Made by a program: the position numbers and the translations under genes | Notes under the pieces: model-generated | The model's input: only the letters and a program-made list of their open reading frames with translations | Database searches by the model: none | What the model was told of the DNA's origin: nothing | Origin: BP-464 sp045805505 | GTDB lineage: Bacteria; Actinomycetota; Thermoleophilia; Solirubrobacterales; Solirubrobacteraceae | DNA: 64,000 nucleotides | Assembly (NCBI GenBank): GCA_045805505.1 | Contig: JBJMLA010000121.1 | Coordinates: 16,756-80,755 of the forward strand | Direction of reading: 5' to 3' | Shown: positions 43,601 to 51,061 of the stretch, piece after piece | How positions within the stretch are numbered: position 1 is the stretch's first letter | Layout of the letters: the number at the start of each line of letters is the position of its first letter

Positions 43601-44039
43601 CGCCGCCAAGGGCAGCAAGGGCACGCTGCGCTTCAGCCCGGCGAACGGGCCGGCGGGCAAGCGCGAGGTCGTCGCCATGGTCGATCAGAACGGCGCGCCG
43701 CGCCGGCAGATCGTCGTCGCGTCCTACGTCGCTCCGGCGCCGGTGCGGCCGGGGCGCCCGGCGTTCGTGCGGGCCAAGCGCAGCGGCTCCGCGCTGAAGG
43801 TCAGCTGGGGCCGGGCGGCCCGCGCCGCCCGCTACGTCGTGCGGATCAAGCTCCACGACGGGACCAGCAAGTTGTTCGTCCTCGGGGCCAAGGCGCGGTC
43901 GCTGAAGATCCCCGGCGTCGCCACCCGGACCTTCGGGTCGATCACCGTCGCGGGCCTGACGGCGACGTCGAGCAAGGCGGGGCCGGAGCGCAAGGCCGGC
44001 GTCAAGAAGAAGCCCAAGAAGCGCAAGCGGCGGCACTAG
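40668..44039 (+). CDS. Large exported protein with BNR-like and fibronectin-like domains
   Basis: A 1123-residue secreted protein. Signal peptide 1-22. The N-terminal part (about 30-390) reads as a sialidase-like propeller, with Asp-box motifs such as SADGGNTF and STDGGKTW. The middle (about 430-830) is a beta-rich region of unknown family with repeated short blocks (KFDKNGAFIPAHLELPS, GGVELIGGPQI, SGSMKVVDIPF) and a Cys pair (GDVCVPAGCGFIDIGG). The C-terminus has an Fn3-like domain (about 1020-1105) and ends in a very basic KKKPKKRKRRH tail, which may bind cell wall. No catalytic set for sialidase is obvious. Function unknown. Confidence 0.7.
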   Translation: MRGLWMAWVLAAAFMGVAESHAAEPPGLGQTPFLLTSDPDARLPDVAVDDMGTGHFAWTVNKSYPQTDQTVYCRVPRGATACAVTQTFDIAPGLEAFTTPKVLTPGPGQVVIIAYRCCGKGEGTYAIASADGGNTFAAPRLIGTVQPEDVAYGPGTGAVSMVEGGATAGVVFQAASLGGYETGEAGIGSSGFLHSYNPSIGFPAPTTPIVAYDDLETAYFRAWGGTGDVNDLSTWGPETPIAPLSETRVATGLKGVVLMGKEHTEEPYADTYSARRYDTTTGAFGASVPISNPKIETDVIFNDFFQDPGGNVAAVFVANGTYGTHADPIRYRASTDGGKTWLAERTLVNSTDDHGFNLRVGAAADGGGFVAYDANSSPPLMAVAVPPLSTQGGGGSGAGGLPCVPDVSFGNVQALAIAGCLQKQKDGSYVTADPVRLNGLDLAPKAAGRRAQAAAAGKITVDPVNKKVHLDAVDVKAGNIVLDKGSFDWDVSKGTVASFTHLEKFKVSIFGFPVAGEATLKFDKNGAFIPAHLELPSVFGGITGDVTLRLKNPGGLVVDGFKIHVGQAFLGALQIKPLDVTYDGGQPPVFEGSARFLLPPAYSDPGAKVSFGFINGKFKHAEGSIGFNPPLELAPPWAYLRQIGLALSTDPLKIGGGVELIGGPQILGKSAVSIDALPPQGFSFTFSDPAILKISGSMKVVDIPFASGFVEFRSNGLLKFGGGLDFTAPLGLFSITAGVPSGPPLGPGFVDLSDGRFNGPVSGDVCVPAGCGFIDIGGRGVISSTGFAACGQYLISDTPEIGVSAGFGYKWGQDADVFGGFGGCDIGSYVVAAPARAAQAGPMTVDVPAGLPQENITVTGAGGAPRITVTAPDGEVVASGPGGAPAKGTHMVVYSTAGANATSVLIGKPVAGQYKVEAQPGSPPISRMGHAAGLPEPSVTAKVSGKGHARRLSYKVKAIAGQTVRFVERAAGAGADLGAAKGSKGTLRFSPANGPAGKREVVAMVDQNGAPRRQIVVASYVAPAPVRPGRPAFVRAKRSGSALKVSWGRAARAARYVVRIKLHDGTSKLFVLGAKARSLKIPGVATRTFGSITVAGLTATSSKAGPERKAGVKKKPKKRKRRH

Positions 44040-44059
44040 AGCGCGGGGCCTCGCGGCGC

Positions 44060-44065
44060 TAACGT
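44060..44065 (+). promoter_or_regulatory. Possible -10 hexamer (J-domain/TPR gene)
   Basis: TAACGT lies 12 nt before ATG 44078. The spacing is longer than in the other cases, so a very short leader is possible. Confidence 0.35.
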
Positions 44066-44077
44066 CCGCGGGGTCCC

Positions 44078-45331
44078 ATGGCGCAGTACCTCGACATCGA
44101 GCAGTCGCTGCTCCTGCTGGAGCTCGAGGCGCCGTTCGAGAAGCGCGATGTCCAGCTGGCGCGCCGGCGGCAGGCCAAGATCTGGCATCCGGACATCGCC
44201 CCGCCCGGCAAGCAGTTCGAGCACGAGCGCCACCTCAAGGCCATCAACGAGGCGGCCGACCAGCTCGAGTCGCTGGCCGAGGACTCGCGCGGGGGACGCG
44301 TCTCGCGCAACGCCGTCAAGGTCAGCGCCGCAGCCGCGCGGGCCGCGCGGGCCGAGGACGGCCGCCGCGCCTATGAGGCCGCGCGCAACGCCGCGGCCGC
44401 CGACAAGGACAAGAAGCGCCACGACCCGTTCGCCGGCCAGGTCCCCGACCACTCGGTCGTCCACCGCTACGCGCGCTGCCTGTCCTATCCCGAGTGGGGC
44501 GTCGGCAGCGTCACCGGCGTCTACTTCACCGGCGACGGCGACGACATCCAGCAGTGGGCGCGCGTGAAGTTCGCACCGGGCGTGCGCACGATCCCCGCCG
44601 GCTCGCTGCAGTTCGTCGACTTCTCCAAGCCCGATCCCGGCGCCGAGCGCGTGCAGCGCTTCATGGCCGCCGCCCAGCACGCGATGCACGACGAGGACTA
44701 CAAGCTCGCCGCGCAGCGCCTGATCTACGCGCGCGACGCCGACCCGGACAACCCGGCGGTCCTGCGGCTGATGACGCTCGCCTTCTGGCAGGCCGGCGAC
44801 CTCAACGCCGCGGGCCGCGCGGTGCGCGACTGGACGCGCGTCGAGGACGAGCGCCCGACCCCGCACCGCTTCGCCGCGCGCATCTACGAGGACATGGGCG
44901 CGATCGACCTGGCCGCCGAGGCCGCCGAGCGCAGCGCCGCCCGCGGGCCGAGCGACGCGAGCGCGTGGGAGCGCGTCGGCCGGCTGCGGCTGCGGCTGAT
45001 GGACGCCGAGGCGGCGCGCGCGGCGCTCGAGCAGGCGCGTCTCGTGGAGCCGAGCGTCGACGGGCTGCTCGACCTCGCACTGGCCTATCACCTGACCGGC
45101 GACGTCGGCGGCGAGGTCAGCGCCTGCGAGCAGGCCACGCACATCGATTCGGACTCCGAGCCCGCGTGGTCGCGCTACGCCCACGCGCTCGCCCGCACCG
45201 CCCGCACGTCCGAGGCCATCGCCGCCTCCGAGCGCGCCATCGCCCTGGGCGCCGGCGACGAGACCGCCGAGCTCCTCGACCGCCTGCGCGACGCCGCCCA
45301 GCGCGTCCTGCCGGGCGCCGCCGCGGCCTAG
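44078..45331 (+). CDS. J-domain-like and TPR protein
   Basis: A 417-residue cytoplasmic protein. Residues 1-70 resemble a J-domain: helix LLLLELEAPFEKRDVQLARRR and the HPD motif at 37-39 (IWHPDIAPP), followed by AINEAADQLESL. HPD is the signature that stimulates Hsp70 ATPase. A conserved middle block (about 130-185: YPEWGVGSVTGVYFTGDGDD) is unrecognised. From about 195 onward come TPR-like helical repeats (AAQRLIYARDADPDNPAVL, SEAIAASERAIALG). No dnaK is adjacent. It could recruit DnaK to a complex assembled on the TPR superhelix; that role is inference. Confidence 0.7.
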   Translation: MAQYLDIEQSLLLLELEAPFEKRDVQLARRRQAKIWHPDIAPPGKQFEHERHLKAINEAADQLESLAEDSRGGRVSRNAVKVSAAAARAARAEDGRRAYEAARNAAAADKDKKRHDPFAGQVPDHSVVHRYARCLSYPEWGVGSVTGVYFTGDGDDIQQWARVKFAPGVRTIPAGSLQFVDFSKPDPGAERVQRFMAAAQHAMHDEDYKLAAQRLIYARDADPDNPAVLRLMTLAFWQAGDLNAAGRAVRDWTRVEDERPTPHRFAARIYEDMGAIDLAAEAAERSAARGPSDASAWERVGRLRLRLMDAEAARAALEQARLVEPSVDGLLDLALAYHLTGDVGGEVSACEQATHIDSDSEPAWSRYAHALARTARTSEAIAASERAIALGAGDETAELLDRLRDAAQRVLPGAAAA

Positions 45332-45342
45332 CCGTCTTCGGA

Positions 45343-45361
45343 AAAGGGGTCAGACCCCTTT
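45343..45361. terminator. Bidirectional terminator between convergent genes
   Basis: AAAGGGGT (45343-45350) pairs with ACCCCTTT (45354-45361) over a 3-nt loop, with A/T runs on both sides. The GDPD stop codon (45350-45352) lies within it. Confidence 0.75.
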
Positions 45362-46216
45362 GTTGAAGAGGTCCTCGGCGAGCACCGGGTCGTCGGTGAT
45401 GACTGCGTCGGCGCCCGAGGCGAGTGCCGCTTCGAGCTCCTCGCGCGAGTCGGGCGTGTAGACGGTGACGCGTTCGCCGTAGGCGTGGGCGCGCTCGACG
45501 TAGGCCGGGTGCAGCGGCCCGGTGAAGCCGGGGGAGACCCAGCCGTAGCCGCGGGCAAACGCGACCTCGGGGCCCGGGTCGTTGAGCTGCTCGAGCGTGA
45601 GGAACGACAGCTGCGCGCCGGGGAGGTAGGTCCGCGCGACGTCGAGGTTGGGCGGCCAGAAGCTCTGCACGATCATCCGGTCCTGCGGGAAGCCGCTGTC
45701 GGCGAGCGCGCGCGAGACGGTGGTCGCGAAGCCGCCCGGATCGGGATCGAAGTCGTCGGGCCCGGTCAGCTCCTGCGCGCTGGTCGGCGGGATGTTCTTG
45801 ATCTCCGGGCTGATGGTCGCGCGGCGGCGCGCGGCGAGGCGCAGCACCTCGGCCAGCGTCGGGATCGGCGTGTGCCGCGGGTTGGGCGCCGTCGCCCCGG
45901 CCGCGCCGATCACGTCGACCCAGCACTCCGCGCGCAGCTGCGCGGCCGTGCGCTCCTTGACCAGGCCGCTGCAGTTCGAGACGCGGTCGAGCGTGTCGTC
46001 GTGGATGACCACCGGCACGCGGTCCTTGGTCAGGCTGACGTCGAACTCGAGCAGCCATCCGTGGCGCGCCGCGCGGCGGAAGGCCGGCAGCGTGTTCTCC
46101 GCAGCGACCGGGACGCCGTCGGCCAGCGCGCCGCCGCGGTGGGCCGTGATGGTGGGCGCTGCGGAGGCAGGCGCCGCCGTCGCGAGCAGGCAGGCGAGGA
46201 CGAAGAGGCGGCGCAT
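45350..46216 (-). CDS. Exported glycerophosphodiester phosphodiesterase
   Basis: A 288-residue GDPD TIM-barrel enzyme that splits glycerophosphodiesters into glycerol 3-phosphate and an alcohol. Signal peptide 1-20 (cut after ASA). The catalytic HRGG and AENTLPAF (His and Glu), LEFDVSLTKD (second Glu/Asp pair) and VVIHDDTLDRVS (second His) are all present, so it should be active. It lies 29 nt after the PfkB gene and may be expressed with it. Its stop codon is inside a terminator hairpin. Confidence 0.9.
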   Translation of the reverse strand: MRRLFVLACLLATAAPASAAPTITAHRGGALADGVPVAAENTLPAFRRAARHGWLLEFDVSLTKDRVPVVIHDDTLDRVSNCSGLVKERTAAQLRAECWVDVIGAAGATAPNPRHTPIPTLAEVLRLAARRRATISPEIKNIPPTSAQELTGPDDFDPDPGGFATTVSRALADSGFPQDRMIVQSFWPPNLDVARTYLPGAQLSFLTLEQLNDPGPEVAFARGYGWVSPGFTGPLHPAYVERAHAYGERVTVYTPDSREELEAALASGADAVITDDPVLAEDLFNKGV

Positions 46217-46245
46217 GCCCCTGGAAACGACGGGAGCGGCGAGAA

Positions 46246-47160
46246 CTAGCGGGTCGCGAACGCGTCGACGGCCGCGAGGTCGAAGTCCCCGTGGTCGCTG
46301 CCCAGCCCCTGGGCGACGTGCGCGGCGGCGGCACAGCCGAGCCGCGCGGCGGCCTCGCGGTCGCGGCCGAGCTCGAGGCCGCGCAGGAACCCGGCCGAGA
46401 ACGCGTCGCCGCAGCCCGTGGTGTCGACGACGTCGATGCTGAACGCGGGCACGCTCGTGCTCCCCTGGGCGTCGACGAGCAGCACGCCGTCGCCGCCGCG
46501 CGTGGCCGCGACGCAGCCGACGCCGCGCTCGAGGAAGAACCGGCACGCCGCCTCGAGGTCGGGCTCGCCGCTGAGTCCCGTGACCTGCTCGTCGTTGGGC
46601 AGCAGGTAGTCGAGGTGCGCGAAGGCGGGCGCGATCCAGTCGAGGATCCCGCTGTCGCCCGGCGCCAGGATGTCGGCCGACGTGACGATCCCCTGCTCGC
46701 GGGCGCGCGCGAGGATCTGCGCCGCCGCCTCGCCCCCCATGAACTCGGGGCCGCCGAGGTGCAGGTGGGTGACGCCGTCCAGCGCGTCCCAGTCGACGTC
46801 GGCCGGGCCGTAGGTCGCGTTGGCGCCGACGACGTGGAAGGCCGGCCGCGATCCGTCGGGGCGGATGGGCAGGACGCTCGCGCTCGTCTGCACCTCGTCG
46901 CGCCGCAGCAGCAGGGAGGTGTCGACGCCGTCGCGGGCCAGCAGCGCGAGCAGCATGTCGCCCACCGCGTCGGTCCCGATCGCCCCGGCGCTGCGCACCT
47001 CGGCGCCGAGCTTGCCGAGCACGAGCGCGGTGCCGCCCGCGCTGCCCGCCGCGGTGATGCGAATCTGCTCGACGAGCGCGCCGCCCTGACCCTCGGGGAT
47101 CTCCTCGATCGGCCGCGCGAGCACGTCGAGGACGTGTACGCCCATGCAGACGATGCTCAT
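46246..47160 (-). CDS. PfkB-family carbohydrate kinase
   Basis: A 304-residue ribokinase-like sugar kinase. The N-terminal glycine motif GSAGGTALVLGKLG (38-51) and the C-terminal DTTGCGDAFSAGFL carry substrate-binding and catalytic residues; the catalytic Asp is in GCGDAF, one residue off the canonical GAGD. The start overlaps the stop of the class II aldolase gene by 4 nt, so kinase and aldolase form one operon. Together they would phosphorylate a sugar and then cleave or epimerise it; the sugar is unknown. Confidence 0.9.
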   Translation of the reverse strand: MSIVCMGVHVLDVLARPIEEIPEGQGGALVEQIRITAAGSAGGTALVLGKLGAEVRSAGAIGTDAVGDMLLALLARDGVDTSLLLRRDEVQTSASVLPIRPDGSRPAFHVVGANATYGPADVDWDALDGVTHLHLGGPEFMGGEAAAQILARAREQGIVTSADILAPGDSGILDWIAPAFAHLDYLLPNDEQVTGLSGEPDLEAACRFFLERGVGCVAATRGGDGVLLVDAQGSTSVPAFSIDVVDTTGCGDAFSAGFLRGLELGRDREAAARLGCAAAAHVAQGLGSDHGDFDLAAVDAFATR

Positions 47161-47792
47161 CGCTTGCCGTAGCCGCGCGCGACGACGGCGTCGACGACCG
47201 CCGCGCGGTCCTCCTCGCTGAGCACCCGCGGCGTGCCCACCTGCGCCGCGCGCCAGTAGACCGTGCTGGCCCACTCGAGCAGCTCGGTGGCGGCGACCGC
47301 CGCCGTCACGTCGGCGCCGAAGGTCACGGTGCCGTGGTTGGCCATCATCGCCGCGGTGCGCCCGTCGAGCGCGTCGAGCACGGATGCGGCGAGCGCGTCG
47401 GTGCCGAAGGTGGTGTACGGCGCGACGCGGACCGTGCCGCCCAGGGCGAGCATCTCGTAGTGCACGCAGGGAAGCTCGTCGAGCACGCACGACAGCGCGG
47501 TCGCCATCGGCGCGTGGGTGTGGACGACGGCGCCGGCGCCGTAGCGCTCGTAGACGCCGAGGTGCAGCGCCACCTCCGACGTGGCCGGCGAGCCCTCGAC
47601 CAGCGTTCCGTCGAGGCCCACGACGCTGACGTCGTCGGGCGTCATCTCGGCCAGCACGCCGCCGGTCGGCGTGACGGCGATCAGGTCGCCGTCGCGAGCG
47701 CTGAGGTTGCCCGACGTCCCCCGCACGAGACCCGCCGCGGCGAGTGCCCGGCAGGCGTCGGCGACCTGCTCGCGGTGGCGGCGCAACTGCAC
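47157..47792 (-). CDS. Class II aldolase/adducin family protein
   Basis: About 211 residues of the FucA/AraD family. Zinc-binding residues are in VVHTHAPMA (two His) and MMANHGTVTFG (third His); the Gly-rich NLSARDGD and VTPTGG near the N-terminus bind phosphate. Fuculose-1-phosphate aldolase and ribulose-5-phosphate 4-epimerase are the nearest well-known members. GTG 47792 is preferred over GTG 47825: it lies 8 nt after a TACCGT -10 and removes an 11-residue extension. First gene of the aldolase-PfkB-GDPD unit. Confidence 0.85.
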   Translation of the reverse strand: MQLRRHREQVADACRALAAAGLVRGTSGNLSARDGDLIAVTPTGGVLAEMTPDDVSVVGLDGTLVEGSPATSEVALHLGVYERYGAGAVVHTHAPMATALSCVLDELPCVHYEMLALGGTVRVAPYTTFGTDALAASVLDALDGRTAAMMANHGTVTFGADVTAAVAATELLEWASTVYWRAAQVGTPRVLSEEDRAAVVDAVVARGYGKR

Positions 47793-47800
47793 GACCGGGC

Positions 47801-47810
47801 ACGGTATATC
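47801..47810. promoter_or_regulatory. Overlapping divergent -10 hexamers sharing TA
   Basis: Minus-strand TACCGT (47801-47806) is 8 nt from GTG 47792. Plus-strand TATATC (47805-47810, last base off consensus) is 6 nt from ATG 47817. The shared TA is 47805-47806. Confidence 0.5.
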
Positions 47811-47816
47811 TCCACC

Positions 47817-49304
47817 ATGGATCACGCACTCACGCGTCGCCGGCTGATCGGCACGGGCGCCGCGGCGGGCGCCGGCTCCCTGGTCTCGGGAAGCAGCGCG
47901 TCAGCGAAGCGCAGGCGCACCCGCAGGGCCGACGTGGTCGTCGTCGGCGCCGGGTTCGCGGGCCTGGTGGCGGCTCGGCAGCTCGCCAAGCAGGGCAAGT
48001 CCGTCGTCGTCCTCGAGGCCCGCGGGCGCGTCGGTGGCAGGGTGTGGAACCACGAGCTCGACGGCGGCGAGATCTCCGAGCGCGGCGGCACGTTCGTCGG
48101 CCCGACGCAGGATCGCCTGCTCAAGCTGGCCGCCGACTACGGCGTCAAGACGTTCAAGGTCTATGACCCCACCGGCTCCAAGAACGTCTACTACAGCCCC
48201 AGCGGCCAGCGCTTCGAGTTCGCCGACGACGGCATCACCGGCACCGCACCGCCCGATCCGTCGATCCTGGCCGAGCTCGCGGTTGTCGTCCAGCAGCTCG
48301 ACGACATGTCCAAGGGCGTGCCCGTCGACGCGCCGTGGGAGGCCGCCAAGGCCGCCGACTGGGACGGCCAGACGCTCAAGTCGTTCATCGACGCCAACCC
48401 CGCGACGACCGGCTTCCGCCAGGTCGTCTCGCTGGCCACGCGCCCGATCTTCGGCGCGGAGGCGCGCGAGCTGAGCCTGCTCTTCACGCTCTTCTACATC
48501 GCGGCGTCGGGCAACGAGACGACGCCGGGGACGTTCGAGCGCAACTTCAACACGCGCGACGGCGCGCAGGAGTCGCGCTTCGAGGGCGGCTCGCAGGTCC
48601 TCGCCTTCAAGATGGCCGCCGACCTCAAGGGCAAGATCGTCCTGAAGTCGCCCGTGCGGCGCATCGAGCAGCACGGCGGCGGCGTGACGGTCTTCTCCGA
48701 CAAGGTGACGGTCAAGGCCAAGCGCGTCATCGTCGCGGTGCCGCCGGCGCTGGCCGGCCGCATCGAGTACGCACCCGGCCTGCCGTTCCAGCGCGACCAG
48801 CTGACCCAGCGCTACGGCATGGGCGCGCTGACCAAGGTGGCGGTCGTCTACGACACGCCGTTCTGGCGCGATGCCGGCTTCAACGGCACCGGCCTGGACC
48901 CGAGCGGCCTGGTCACGGCGACGTTCGACGACTCGCCGCCGAGCGGCAAGCCCGGCATCGTCTTCGGCTTCGTCGGCGGGGACAAGTGCCGCGAGTACGC
49001 CCTGCTGGGCAAGGCCGAGCGCCGCCAGAAGGTGCTCGACGAGTTCGCGCGCTTCTGGGGGCCCAAGGCGCTGGCGCCCAAGGACTTCTTCGAGACGACC
49101 TGGGCCGGCGAGCACTGGACGCGCGGCTGCCCGACGGGGATCCCCGCGGTCGGCTCGATGCTCTCCTACGGTGACCGGCTGCGCCGGCCGTGCGGGCGGA
49201 TCCACTGGGCCGGCACGGAGACCGCGACGTTCTGGAACGGCTACATGGACGGTGCCGTCCGCTCCGGCGAGCGGGCCGCGACCGAAGTGGCGGACACGCT
49301 GTGA
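47817..49304 (+). CDS. Tat-exported flavin amine oxidase (second paralogue)
   Basis: A 495-residue FAD amine oxidase, paralogous to the protein at 21772-23253. Tat signal TRRRLIGTGAAAGAG (6-20), FAD motif VVGAGFAGLVAA (43-54) followed by EARGRVGGRV, and C-terminal RIHWAGTETATFWNGYMDGA. Oxidation of amines in the cell envelope is the likely role. The stop overlaps the GTG of the beta-propeller gene (GTGA), so this copy, unlike the first, is in an operon with an exported partner. It is divergent from the aldolase operon through overlapping -10 hexamers. Confidence 0.9.
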   Translation: MDHALTRRRLIGTGAAAGAGSLVSGSSASAKRRRTRRADVVVVGAGFAGLVAARQLAKQGKSVVVLEARGRVGGRVWNHELDGGEISERGGTFVGPTQDRLLKLAADYGVKTFKVYDPTGSKNVYYSPSGQRFEFADDGITGTAPPDPSILAELAVVVQQLDDMSKGVPVDAPWEAAKAADWDGQTLKSFIDANPATTGFRQVVSLATRPIFGAEARELSLLFTLFYIAASGNETTPGTFERNFNTRDGAQESRFEGGSQVLAFKMAADLKGKIVLKSPVRRIEQHGGGVTVFSDKVTVKAKRVIVAVPPALAGRIEYAPGLPFQRDQLTQRYGMGALTKVAVVYDTPFWRDAGFNGTGLDPSGLVTATFDDSPPSGKPGIVFGFVGGDKCREYALLGKAERRQKVLDEFARFWGPKALAPKDFFETTWAGEHWTRGCPTGIPAVGSMLSYGDRLRRPCGRIHWAGTETATFWNGYMDGAVRSGERAATEVADTL

Positions 49305-50305
49305 GGCGGCTCGCCCTCGTCGTCCTGCTCGCCTGCTGCGCGGTCACGCCCGCGGCAACGGCGCAGGCAGCGCGCGCGAAGTGGGACACCCGCACGCTCG
49401 CGCTGATCCCCAAGCCCGGCTATCCCGCCCACGCCTACGTCCATCCCAACGGCCGTGTCTACGAGGGCACCTACGACAACCCGCAGGGCGACAGCCTGGC
49501 CTCGCGCGTGTTCGAGTTCACCGGCGCCGGCACGCTGCTGCACTCCTGGACCATCCAGCGCCAGAACACCGGCGAGCCCCACGGCGTCCAGGTCGCCACC
49601 AGCGACGCGAAGGGCCGGCTCATCCTGCTCGACAAGTCGCCGCCGCGGGCCATCGTCCTCAACCGCGGCAACGGGCGCCAGCGCCTGTACGGCGCGTTCC
49701 CGGGCGCCGCGGTGCCCAACTACGGCGCCTGGGGACCCGACGGCAGCCTCTACGTCACCGACTACGAGAGCCCGGTGATCTGGCGGATCCCGCCCCACGG
49801 CGGCCGCGCGGTCGAGTGGCTGCGCGATCCCGCGCTCGACGGCGAGACCTTCGGCGCCACCGGCCTGCAGCTGATGGCCGACAACCGCACTCTGCTGGTC
49901 GCCACCCAGAGCGCGGCCGGCCTCGCGTTCGGCAACCCGACCACGGGGCGCCTGCTGAAGGTGCCGATCGCTGCCGGCGGCAAGGCGGGCAAGATCACGC
50001 AGCTGTGGGAGAGCCGGCCGCTCGACGGACCCGACGGCTTCGCCATCGCGAAGTCCGGCTCGATCTACGTGGCGCTCCTGCTGGCCAACCAGATCGCCGA
50101 GGTCGGCCCGGACGGCGTGGAGAAGGGCCGCTCGCCGACCACCGGCTTCGACAACCCCTCCAACGCGCAGTTCCTGGGCAAGCGGCTGATGGTCGCCAAC
50201 CAGTCCTACGTGCTCGGCGACGCGTCCAAGCAGGCGGTCCTCGACGTGTGGGTGGGCGAGCCCGGGCTCAAGCGGCTGATCCCCCGCACCGCCGGTCCGC
50301 GCTGA
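49301..50305 (+). CDS. Exported SMP-30/NHL-like beta-propeller protein
   Basis: A 334-residue protein with signal peptide 1-26. Propeller blades are shown by repeated strand motifs (GRVYEGTYDNP, AWGPDGSLYVTDYESPVIWR, GFAIAKSGSIYVALLLANQ). The fold matches SMP-30/gluconolactonase-like calcium-dependent lactonases, but catalytic ligands were not confirmed. It is translationally coupled to the Tat amine oxidase, so it may act on the oxidation product. The stop codon runs into the 44-nt hairpin repeat copy B. Confidence 0.8.
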   Translation: MRRLALVVLLACCAVTPAATAQAARAKWDTRTLALIPKPGYPAHAYVHPNGRVYEGTYDNPQGDSLASRVFEFTGAGTLLHSWTIQRQNTGEPHGVQVATSDAKGRLILLDKSPPRAIVLNRGNGRQRLYGAFPGAAVPNYGAWGPDGSLYVTDYESPVIWRIPPHGGRAVEWLRDPALDGETFGATGLQLMADNRTLLVATQSAAGLAFGNPTTGRLLKVPIAAGGKAGKITQLWESRPLDGPDGFAIAKSGSIYVALLLANQIAEVGPDGVEKGRSPTTGFDNPSNAQFLGKRLMVANQSYVLGDASKQAVLDVWVGEPGLKRLIPRTAGPR

Positions 50306-50347
50306 ACGTCCGTTTCCTCCCGAAATAGCGGGATGGATGGGACGTTC
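50304..50347. repeat. 44-nt hairpin repeat, copy B
   Basis: Outer arms GAACGTCC / GGACGTTC (50304-50311, 50340-50347) and inner TCCCG / CGGGA (50318-50322, 50329-50333) with a 6-nt loop. It starts inside the TGA stop of the propeller gene. The arms are identical to copy A at 21596-21639. Confidence 0.8.
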
Positions 50348-50363
50348 GATCCGTTCCGGTGCG

Positions 50364-50369
50364 TACCTT
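50364..50369 (+). promoter_or_regulatory. -10 hexamer of a likely leaderless promoter (nucS)
   Basis: TACCTT lies 9 nt before ATG 50379 with no Shine-Dalgarno between them. Confidence 0.55.
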
Positions 50370-50378
50370 GGCGAGCCG

Positions 50379-51050
50379 ATGCGCCTGATCGTCGCCCGCT
50401 GTGAAGTGATCTACACCGGCCGCCTGCTGCAGGCCCGGCTGCCCGAGGCGCTGCGGCTGATCATGGTCAAGAGCGACGGCTCGGTGATGGTCCACGCCGA
50501 CACCGGCGGGTACAAGCCGCAGAACTGGATGACGCCGCCGTGCGTGATCGAGGAGCGCGACGACTACATCGAGGTCCGCAAGGTCAAGGCGGAGGACAAG
50601 CTCGAGATCCGGATCGTCGAGCGGGTCTCCGACGTCACCCACGACATGGGCGAGGCCGCGGCGCTGGAGAAGGACGGCGACGAGAAGGCGCTGCAGGAGC
50701 TGCTGGCCGACCAGGTCCACTGGTGCGGTGAGGGCTTCCGGCTGGTGCGCCGCGAGTGGCCGACCGACATCGGCCCGGTGGACCTGATGTGCCGCGACGA
50801 GGACGACGGCTGGATCGCCGTGGAGATCAAGCGCGTCGGCACCATCGACGCCGTCGAGCAGCTGACGCGCTACCTCGCGCGCATCCGCGAGGACCCCGAG
50901 AAGGCCGAGTGCCGCGGGATCCTCGCCGCGCAGTCGATCAAGCCGCAGGCCAAGGTCCTGGCCGAGTCGCGCGGGATCGGCTGGGTCGAGGTCGATCTCG
51001 CGGTGCTGCGGGGCGAGCGCGAGCCGGACCTGGTGCTCTTCGCGGCGTAG
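50379..51050 (+). CDS. nucS: Mismatch-specific endonuclease NucS/EndoMS
   Basis: A 223-residue NucS protein. It cuts both strands at mismatches and replaces MutS/MutL repair in many actinobacteria and archaea. The N-terminal dimerisation domain (1-110) begins MRLIVARCEVIYTGRL and contains HADTGGYKPQNWM. The RecB-like nuclease domain has GPVDLMCRD and WIAVEIKRVG (catalytic Asp, Glu, Lys) and GILAAQSIKPQAK. Full length with an intact active site. The start is set by family alignment and the -10 hexamer. Peroxiredoxin follows after 11 nt. Confidence 0.95.
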   Translation: MRLIVARCEVIYTGRLLQARLPEALRLIMVKSDGSVMVHADTGGYKPQNWMTPPCVIEERDDYIEVRKVKAEDKLEIRIVERVSDVTHDMGEAAALEKDGDEKALQELLADQVHWCGEGFRLVRREWPTDIGPVDLMCRDEDDGWIAVEIKRVGTIDAVEQLTRYLARIREDPEKAECRGILAAQSIKPQAKVLAESRGIGWVEVDLAVLRGEREPDLVLFAA

Positions 51051-51053
51051 GGT
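51048..51053 (+). promoter_or_regulatory. -10 hexamer of a likely leaderless promoter (peroxiredoxin)
   Basis: TAGGGT overlaps the nucS stop codon and lies 8 nt before ATG 51062. Confidence 0.5.
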
Positions 51054-51061
51054 GCGAGGCC

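Noticed and set aside
36835..44036. Long minus-strand open frames opposite the glycine-rich and 1123-residue exported protein genes
   Set aside because: Same antisense shadow effect; no start signals, no domains, Arg/Pro/Ala-biased composition.
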